The notes beneath the pieces are model-generated. The model had not been told where the DNA came from. It did not search any database and was given only the letters and a program-made list of their open reading frames with translations. From contig NW_008805097.1 of assembly GCF_000004825.1 (NCBI RefSeq), positions 186,001-250,000 of the forward strand: a stretch of DNA of 64,000 bases, written 5' to 3'. How positions within the stretch are numbered: position 1 is the first letter of the stretch; each line of letters starts with the position of its first letter. This DNA is from Heterostelium album PN500. Lineage: Eukaryota; Evosea; Eumycetozoa; Acytosteliales; Acytosteliaceae. Made by a program: the position numbers and the translations under genes. Positions 55,264-64,000 of this stretch are shown piece by piece.

Positions 55264-56811
55264 ATGGTAGAGAAAAATTACTCACCAGAGAGAAAAAGTA
55301 CTCGTGGTGGTCAACATTATGATCTTAATATCAAAGAGAAACCAGCTTTCATTACATTGAATCAACCACAGTTGCAGTTTGAGATTCAAGAACAGCAACG
55401 TACTATCAATGTAGAACGTCAAGCACCATCGATTAACATTGGTCGTGCCTCTGATATTATTTCGGTTACTGAAGAGCCAGTCAATGTCCAAGTGACTCCA
55501 TGTGCCCCAGACGTATTTGTTGACTCTGGAGAGGTGCGTGTCGAAGTCGAGCAAAAGGCACCAGAGATCGAAGTCGAACACTACGCTCCACAAATTACTC
55601 TGAAGATGCCAGCTATCAAGGTATTCCTCGAGTTGGACGGTCCACCCGAAATCTTCATGGACTGCTACCAACCAAACATCCGAGTGCTCCAATCGGATCC
55701 AATCATCCGTTTCGTCAAGCCAGAACCAAAGGTTCACCTCACCCAACCACCACCCAAGCTCGATGTATCTCAAGCACCAGCTCAAGTCGAGGTTATTCCA
55801 TCGTCAAAGGCATCGATCCAAGTTAAGGAACCACAGCCATCGATCACCTGGAACAACCCAGAGCCAACCATGAAATTCCTTTGTGAAGACAAACCGGGTC
55901 TACAATTCTCACAGGCCGAACCAGAACTCAGTTTCACCACCGCTCAACCAGAGGTTACCGTGTCTCAAGGTGAAGCAGTCGTTAAGATTACCAATGAAGT
56001 GCCATATGTCTCCATTACACCAACCGAGCCAACTGTCAGCATCAACCATCGTGCTCCAAAGATTGATGTCCAACGTCATCCAGTGTCTGTAGCTGTCATC
56101 GAGCCATCGACAACCGTTCAATTCGGAAGAGCCGGAAGCATCCAAGAAAAGAGCACCCAACAAGTAGTCTACTCGAAACCAACTCTCTCTCAATCCAACC
56201 TGCTCCAAACCAACTCCTTCTCGTCATGGAGCAACAACCTGCTCGGAGTTGACTCTTTCCTCGCTCAACAAGGTGGTGCACGTAACTCCTACTTTATCCT
56301 CAATGGAAACAACGAACAACGTCTCATTGAATGTTTCAAAGAGGAAAAAGGATCCCACCAATTCGATTTGAACATGAGAAATACTAATGGTGATTTAGTA
56401 AGTATATTATAAATTAATTAACTTGTAATTTAAAAAAAAAGAATAAGATATTCTAACATTATTGTTTTAATAATTAATATATAATATCTACCTTAATAGT
56501 TATTCAAAGGAGAATCACAAGGTAGATTATTAAAACTTACAGATTCCAATAGAGCGCAATTCGGTTATGTCGAATGCAACAAAGAACATGTTGATGCATT
56601 CAACTCCAATGGAAGAAAGTGCTTCTCTCTCTTCCCAAGCACTCAGAGATGGAAGTTTGATATCAAGGATTCGTTCGGTACCAAGATCGGTTCTCTCCAC
56701 AGACCAAGCAGAGCTACCGGCTATGACTTGAAATTCCACACCTCTCTATCTGCCGAAGACAAGATGCTTCTATTATCATCTGTTTTCTTAATTGATAGTG
56801 TATTTGATTAG
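55264..56811 (+). CDS. Nine-residue beta-repeat protein with LURP-one/scramblase-like C-terminus
   Basis: Two exons, 55264-56397 and 56500-56811 (phase 0), give 481 residues. Residues ~20-290 form about 25 repeats of nine residues of the pattern x-P-x-[VI]-x-[VI]-x-x-x, for example EPKVHLTQP, QPEVTVSQG and APKIDVQRH. The C-terminal ~115 residues (from GARNSYFILNGNNEQRLIE, then FDLNMRNTNGDLLFKG, RWKFDIKDSFGTKIGSLHR and YDLKFHTSLSAEDKMLLLSS) read like a LURP-one/tubby/phospholipid-scramblase beta barrel with its central hydrophobic helix (LLLSSVFLIDSVF). That fold call is from strand pattern only. The repeats are shared with the divergent neighbour at 53006-54160. No signal peptide. Strong codon bias suggests high expression. 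A structural protein with a membrane-facing end is a guess. Confidence 0.75.
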
Positions 56812-58003
56812 ACAAATCAAAAAACAAAAAGAAAAAAAACATAACAACATCAACACAACATTTCACTTTTCACCAACATTGTAAATAACCATTTTTAAAA
56901 ATATAAAATATATACAAATAAAATAATAATAAACAATCTTATCTTTTTTTTTAAATTAATATTACCACTACTACTCTTTTTATTTTATTGCATTTTTTCA
57001 GATGATTTCATTGGAAGATGTAGATTGATATTGATCTTATCTTGATATTAATCAACATATCACGATTTAATATATTTCTTTCGGTATGTTTAATAATATT
57101 TATTATTGTTGTTCTATTATATTATTATATTGTTTTTTCATTGGGATTCTGAATATATTAGTGTGCACATTAACCGTTAAAAATAACGGTAAACATTATC
57201 GAGTTTATTGGATTGTGCAGATGAAAAAAAATTGTTTTATTTTGTGTTTTTTTGGGGGTAATCTAAATTTTGCTTAGTGCCAAAAAATTGAGATCAAAGA
57301 TGCTCAACCGATCTAGATTTCGAAATAATCAAAAAAGAATGAAAAAAACATAAAATTTAAAAACGGTGTGTCTCGAAATTATTTAGGCGACTGGTGTTTA
57401 GTAAAAAATCAAAATTAAGAAAAAACTACTATTATTTTGACCACTCAACGCAATTTAGCACCCATTTCTGATCTGAGATTCATTTTGAACCATCATCAGA
57501 TTCATATCGTTGAATGACACAATTATTTTATTTTTTTATTAATTTATTTAATCAAATCATCATATTAAAAATAATATTATTGCAGCGCAGCAGTTGGGTG
57601 ATCCTTTCTGTTCCTTTCCACTTTCCTTCATACCTATTATCTATTAATCAAACAATCAATCAAACCAACCAACCAACCATTTTGTATATCCACTTATCTT
57701 CTTCTTTCTATAATTTCTTTCTTTTTTTGTAACAATATAGCTTCTCTTTTTAAATTAAAGAGTTGAGTCATTGTTGTCAACAACTATATTTTTTATTGTT
57801 TTATTTCTTTCTTTATTTTTTTTTGTCAAAATATCCTTTTAGGATATAATCTTTAATATATATAATTTATTTGTATCATTATTTAGTAGTAGCAGTAACA
57901 ATAGTCAGTATTTAGTTTTAATTTATATATCAAGAATTGGAATTATTTTAGAATAAAAAGCAAAAACAAAATCACAACCACCATCATCATCAAATAAATA
58001 AAA
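56812..58003. other. Intergenic region upstream of the myosin gene
   Basis: About 1.2 kb, AT-rich. Small hairpin near 57171-57190 (accgtt, then aacggt). A GC-richer part at about 57360-57500 includes ctgatctgagattcattttg and catcatcagattc, which pair only in part. No coding frame. The last 300 bases are pyrimidine-rich and probably hold the promoter. Confidence 0.5.
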
Positions 58004-61000
58004 ATGGATATCATAAATGGAGTTGAAAGGTTCGAAGAGGTAGAGGATATGATTACCTTGCCAAACTTGACAGAGGAATCATTGTTGACCAATCTAAAGA
58101 TTCGTTATGCAAGAAGAGAGATCTATACATACACTGGTTCGATTTTGGTTGCAGTGAATCCCTATGAGATTCTACCGATCTACACACCAGAGATCGTGAA
58201 ATCCTATTTCTCAAAGCAGCGAGGTTCATTGCCACCACACATCTTTGCCATTGCAGACGCCGCCTACTCCAACATGTTGGAAGACCGCAAGAATCAATCG
58301 ATTATCATCTCTGGTGAGTCGGGTGCAGGTAAGACAGAGTCGACCAAGCTCATTATTCAGTACTTGGCAGCACGTACCAACAAACACAGTCAAGTGGAGC
58401 AGATGATTGTAGAGTCATCACCTATTCTCGAGGCATTTGGTAATGCCAAAACCGTTAGAAATAATAATTCTTCTCGTTTTGTAAGTAACAAACATAACAA
58501 CCCACACAATCATCTTTCAAAAAAAAAAAAAACTTTAGCAAATTTCGACGAACAAAAAAACTAATCCATCTAAATCAGAACCATCCATTCTTTTTTTGTC
58601 AAAACAAATTTGATCTGATCATTTTCGAAAAATCCATCACGATTTTAAATTTAATCAAAAAATCTCAAAAACTAACCATGTGATTAATATTTTTTTGTGA
58701 TCATTTTTGTTGTTTGTTTCTAAATTTAGGGTAAATTCATTGAGATTCAATTTAACACCAGTGGTCATATTTGTGGTGCTAGAATTATAAATTGTAAGTT
58801 AATAGCTTAAAAATAAATAGTTTGTATAGAGACTAATTGATATTGTTTTTAGATTTATTGGAGAAATCAAGAATTTCGAGTCAAGCACAATCAGAGAGAA
58901 ACTATCATATATTTTATCAATTGTTGGCAGGTGCTTCCGATGCTTTAAAGACAAAGTTGTCACTTGGTGAACCAGAGGAATATCATTATTTGAATCAAAG
59001 TGGATGTATTAGAATCGATAGAATCAACGATGCAGAGGACTTTGAACATGTTAGATATGCCATGTCGGTACTCGGTCTACCAGAGGACAAACAAGATACC
59101 ATTTTCGCAATTCTCGCTGCAATTCTCCACCTTGGTAATCTTCAATTCGAGAAATATGAAAAGACACCAGGTGCTGAAGGTTCAAGAGTAGTCAATCAAG
59201 ATAGTATGTATTACTAATTATTAATAAGCATAAGAATGAAATTTATTTACATTTACTTATTTATTTGATTAATATAGTATTAAAGATTGTTGCAAATCTA
59301 TTACAATTGGATCCAGTTAAATTGGAAACATGTCTTACTATTAGACATGTTTTGATTAAAGGACAAAACTTTGTGATTCCACTTAAAATGAATGAAGCAG
59401 AAGATACAAGAGATTCATTCTCCAAAGCATTATATGGAAATGTATTCAATTGGTTGGTTACATTTATCAACTCTAGAATTCACAAGCCACAACCAAACAG
59501 TACTTTCATTGGTGTATTGGATATCTTTGGTTTCGAAAACTTTAAAAAGAATAGTTTTGAACAATTTTGGTAAGTTTGCAATGAATGAAAAATCAAGTTA
59601 AGAAACATACACCTAATATAATAATTTTAGTATCAATTTTGCCAATGAGAAATTACAACAACATTTCAATCAACATATATTTAAATTGGAGCAAGAAGAA
59701 TATGAAAAGTAAGTTGATTACCATATATATATATATATATTTTTTATCAAATTAGAAAATATTAATAATTATTTTTTTTTTTTAGGGAAAAGATTAATTG
59801 GTCAAAGATTACATATAATGATAATCAAGAATGTTTGGATTTAATTGAAAAGAGACCATTGGGTATTCTTTCGTTGTTGGATGAAGAATGCCGTTTCCCA
59901 CAAGCATCCGATAATACTTTGTTGGAAAAGTTGCATGCCAACCACGAGAAGCACGCTTACTACGAGAAACCAAAGAGATCCAAGACCACTTTTGTTGTGA
60001 AACACTATGCTGGTGAAGTCAGTTACGACACCCAAGGATTCTTGGACAAGAATAAAGATACTTTGTCGGACGATCTCCTCCTGATGCTCCAGCAGTGCAA
60101 GAACAAATTCATTGTCGAGTTGTTTGCTGTTGCCAAGGAATCGAACGACGGTGACGACGACAAGGGTGCCACCATGAAAAAGAAGACAACAGCAGGTAGC
60201 CAATTCAAAGTGCAGCTTCAATCGTTGGTCAATACATTGTCCTCGACAGCTCCTCACTACGTGCGTTGTGTCAAGCCAAATTCATTGAAGGAACCACTCA
60301 CTTTTGACGATGAACTCGTTCAAGCACAACTCAGATACGCCGGTATGATGGAAACCATTCGTATTCGTAAGACTGGATTCCCTATTCGTCATACCCACAA
60401 AGAATTCCGTGACCGTTATCTATTGCTCGACATTGCAGCGCGTGCCGCCGACCACAAATCGACTTGCGCCAACTTGATATCGCGTGTCAACCCATCGACT
60501 TTTGAGGGTATTCTCTCAGACGAATGGCAATTGGGTCTTACCAAAGTGTTTATTCGTGATCCCCAATACCGTAAGCTCGAGGAACATCGTAAGCTGTATC
60601 TTGTCAAACATGTCACCAAGATTCAAGCCACATGGAGAATGTTCCGTCTCAAAAAGAAATTCAAGGCAATTCGTGCAGTTTCTTTGGTTCTCCAAACAGC
60701 GATTCGTTCTGCCAATGCTCGTCGCGAGTTGATAAAGACCAGACGTGCAGCAACAGTGATTCAAAGTTTCTGGAAAATGGTCAAAGCACGTCGTCAATAC
60801 CTCAAAACTCTCTCGGATGTCAGAGAGTTGCAATGTGGAGTACGTGCATTCTTGGCGCGTAAAAAGGCACATGAACATTTCAAGACTAAACGTGAGCGTG
60901 CTCAACGTTTGGCAGAGATTGCTGCCGCCGAGAAAACCGCAGCCGAGCGTCAACGTATGGAAGCAGAGGAGCGCGAACGTCAAGCCAAGGAGGATTCCGC

Positions 61001-64000
61001 AAAGGCTGAATCAGATCGTAAGCGTGTCGCCGAAGAGAAGATCGCTCGTGAACAAGCAGAAAAAGTCAAGAAAGACGAAGAACAAGCCAAGAAAGCACAG
61101 GAGAAGAAAGAGCAATTGGCCGAACTCAAACAACTCGACGAGATTGCCAGTCTCCAGAGTAAGCTACAAGAACAACAGAGTCAACAAATTGAGGATTTGG
61201 ATAATGTATTCTCAATGATGGATCAATTCTCCTTCGAAGGTGGTGTCGGTGCTGATGATACTCTGCCATACACTTACAATGCCAAGATGTATGAGATGTC
61301 AGCCGATGCACTCGAGAAGATTTCACTCACCGACTTGCTTCTCGGTTTGAAACAAACAGTTCAGACCGTCACAAAGATGGATGTAGACGATTCTAAGTTC
61401 TCACTGCCAGCCGGCATTGAGAATGTACTCAAACGTCTGCCACCACCAACTCCCAACGCCAAACAGCCATCGTCTCGTCCAGTCCCAGTTCCAGGTACCA
61501 CTGGCGATGCTGCTCCAATCCCAATGAGCAGTCTCAACGGCGATTTGCCACCACCACCACCCATCCCAGCAAGAGGAAACCGATCGAATACCAACGACGA
61601 AGATGAATTCCCACCACCTCCACCACCAATGTTTGGATTGCCACCACCTCCACCACCCATGTTTGGTGAGTTCCCACCACCTCCACCACCAATGTTTGGA
61701 GAATTCCCACCACCTCCACCACCACCCGCTTCATTGGCTGGCTTGTTTGTTCCAACTCTTGGTGCTCCACCACCTCCACCACCCAGCAGCGCTTCGGGTG
61801 CATCCGGTTCGAACGACTCGGCAGCTGCCACTCCAGCAACCGCCACAGCTCATACCACTGCTAAACAATCCAATTTGAAACCATTGATTTCCGACGAAGA
61901 GATTTCATTGTACTCTTTCTACGACTTTGCCAACAAGCATTTCAACGCAGAGAAACACAAACAAAAGGAAGATTTGTTCACCTACCAAAAGTCATTCATC
62001 AAATCGTCGCTGCTTGCACACGAATCCTCTGAAGTTGTCAAGGTGTCCGTAGAAATCTTTGCCAAGATTCAAAGCTATTTGACCTCAAAGAAACAATCGG
62101 ATTCATCAGAGCACCACTTTGCACCAGTTAAATATATTCTGGCTAAAGGATTGGCAACTGAATCGATACGTGATGAAATCTACTGTCAACTCATCAAGCA
62201 ATCGACTAATACACCAACATTGGAAATGAGATTGCGTGTCTGGGAGTTGATTCACTTTGTCTGTGCTACCTTCGTTCCAACTAGAAAGTTTATCAAGTAT
62301 GCCGTTTCCTACATTAAGAACACAGCCAACACTGAGACAGCAGCCAAATCCGTCAAAGATACTGCCAGTGCTTGTTACACCATTCTCCAACGTTTCAACC
62401 ACACCATCGTGCCAAGAAAGATGGTTCCATCGATCACCGAGCTCGAAGCACTGCGTGAACTTCGTCCAATCTTTGTGCGTATCACAATGATGGACGGTAG
62501 TTTCAAGGGATACTACATCGACTCTGCAACAAGCTGCGCAGAAGCCAGTAACGAACTGGCTATTCGTGCACATCTTCGTCCAACCAACCACGGTTTCTCA
62601 CTGGTGGAATCTGTCAATGGTATCGAACGTGATTTGTCTGCCGACGATAAAGTCGCCGATATCTTATCGCGTGTCGAGTCACTCCAGGCAACCATGTCTG
62701 CCAAACTCAATATCAACTTTAAGATTTACTTTAAGAAGAGATTGTTCATGGCTGTCGGTGATAACAATGCAACTGAAGTCGAGTCGGATCTCATTCTTCA
62801 ACAGGTCTACAGTGATCTTCTCAATGGACATTTCTTCAACAACAACGAGTTCCTCCTCTCTATTGGTGCCATGCGACTACAAATGGATTCCGGTGACATC
62901 ACTGAAGACATTGTTTCGTGGTTGCCAGGAAATGGACGTGGTAAATACTACACTCCCGACGTTGAGAAACATCACTTTGAGGAATTCATCAACAAGTATC
63001 GTGCCAACAAAGGTCTCTCTCAAGAGGATGCCAAGAAGAAATTGATTGATTTGGTATACCACCATCCATTGGCTAGTCGTTCACTATTCAAATGCGAACA
63101 CAACTGCGACATGGTTTCCTATCCAAAGTCATTCATTCTTGCACTCAATATCACCGATATCGAAATCTTTGATTCCACTTCACTCAAGTCGTCGGCAACC
63201 ATCCGTTATAGTGCAGTCAGTATCAACAACATCAAAGTCAATCCAAACAACAAGTCGCTCACAATGAACATCGAGGGACGTGTCAACTTTGAATTCCAAT
63301 GTTCTGATGCCGCACGTGTTGTCGCTCTCATCAAAGACTACGCCATCTTGTTGCGTAACAGTGCCAAGTTTGCTCGTGCTCTTCGTGATTACAATGTCAA
63401 CGACGACACTCTTCTCTCTTTCAAGAGAAACGATATCATCACTATCGTAATGAAAGATCAAGATAACAAATGGTACATTGGTTCTCTCAATGGAAGAGAA
63501 GGTTCATTCCCAGTGGATCATGTTGAGATTTTGTTGACCGATCAACAACCATCAGCTTCATCATCATCGCCAGCATCCGATTCCGCTCCTACATCACCAG
63601 CTGTCTCCTCACCAATGATGCCACCAAGATCACTTCCAACTCCACCTCCAACATCGGCATCGTCATCACCATCATCGGCATCACCATCACTCCCACCAAG
63701 ATCACTTCCAACTCCACCACCACCACCTCCAATGTCCTCGACTCCACCACCACCACCAGTTACAACCTCCTCTGGAAGATCACTACCACCTCCACCACCA
63801 GCTCCACCAGCTCCAACAACCTCCAATGAAAACAGAAGATCTCTACCAACTCCACCACCAATGTTGTCAACTCCACCACCACCAATGTTATCAACACCAC
63901 CAACAGTGTCAACACCACCAATGTCCATCGCAACACCACCACCTCCACCACCACCATCGAATCTCTCTTTATCACCAGTTCTCAGCGCTCCACCACCTCC
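58004..64000 (+). CDS. myoI: Class VII myosin heavy chain (MyTH4-FERM), partial at right edge
   Basis: Six exons visible: 58004-58480, 58730-58793, 58853-59203, 59278-59569, 59631-59708 and 59786 to the window end; phases agree. The motor comes first: [10 protein letters not shown] (~104-113), NNNSSRFGKFIEI across the first intron, LDIFGFE, the actin-binding [18 protein letters not shown] and TGFPIRH. About four IQ motifs follow ([30 protein letters not shown], then [11 protein letters not shown]). Next come a highly charged single-helix region ([20 protein letters not shown]), a Pro-rich part with repeated PPPPPPMFG units, MyTH4 ([20 protein letters not shown]), FERM, SH3 ([20 protein letters not shown], then [18 protein letters not shown]) and a second Pro-rich part. 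This order fits D. discoideum MyoI (myosin VII), which acts in filopodia and adhesion; a second MyTH4-FERM is expected beyond the edge. Myosin 22-type proteins are the alternative. Confidence 0.88.

Noticed and set aside
57455-57510. Possible C/D-box snoRNA (tgatga and ctga-like boxes)
   Set aside because: Box order and spacing are wrong on both strands, and no terminal stem pairs.
60516-60983. Antisense frames over the myosin motor and tail
   Set aside because: They are by-products of GC-rich third positions in the myosin frame. None has a domain or plausible start context.
61361-61846. Gly-rich antisense frame over the Pro-rich myosin segment
   Set aside because: It is the reverse reading of CCA-rich proline codons.
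1-64000. CRISPR arrays, bacterial operons or integrated virus genomes
   Set aside because: No regularly spaced direct repeats, no bacterial gene layout and no capsid- or envelope-type frames were seen. The genes have spliceosomal introns.

Overview
The window looks like nuclear DNA of a dictyostelid social amoeba. The evidence is very AT-rich intergenic DNA with long poly-A and poly-T runs, short AT-rich introns with GTAAGT or GTATGT donors, Asn/Gln/Thr/Ser homopolymers inside coding regions, a retrotransposon fragment parked beside a tRNA gene, and dictyostelid-type genes (Rac GTPase, Asn-rich RUN protein, myosin VII with MyTH4-FERM, tandem ankyrin-like family). Coding GC is higher than I expect for Dictyostelium discoideum, so a Heterostelium/Polysphondylium- or Cavenderia-like species is more likely. 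That species call is inference.

1-25.3 kb is ordinary gene-dense chromosome. In order: an Oxa1-type mitochondrial insertase, a long Gln/Asn-rich protein (three exons), a DUF924 protein, palmitoyl-protein thioesterase, a TMEM164-type membrane protein, an MFSD5-like transporter, splicing factor SF3A2, an Asn-rich PH-RUN protein, an HD-domain phosphohydrolase, a divergent Rac GTPase and an oligopeptidase B-like serine peptidase. Almost all are complete and intron-containing; I give exon coordinates.

25.4-33.8 kb is an accessory, repeat-rich stretch. It holds two head-to-head HNH-like genes plus a duplicated tail fragment, a tRNA-Pro(CGG) gene whose 5' part is repeated as an inverted arm, a 5'-truncated LINE lying just downstream of that tRNA, and two decayed, oppositely oriented copies of a piggyBac-like DNA transposon.

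33.9-49.5 kb carries a large secreted or cell-surface protein, then a tandem array of four ankyrin-like paralogues on the minus strand with two broken fragments of the same family. Between those fragments lie a truncated ribosomal protein L5 copy and the most striking gene of the window (45385-49025). It encodes a single 1155-residue protein with the order dsRNA-binding domain, Dicer/RIG-I-type helicase, dsRBD-like segment, tyrosine-kinase-like protein kinase. It resembles an RNA sensor and its signalling kinase in one chain.

49.7-64 kb returns to ordinary genes: an ACC-synthase-like aminotransferase and a universal stress protein, then a divergent pair of proteins built from nine-residue beta-type repeats (one ending in a LURP-one/scramblase-like domain), and a class VII myosin (motor, IQ motifs, charged helix, Pro-rich region, MyTH4-FERM, SH3, Pro-rich region) that runs off the right end.
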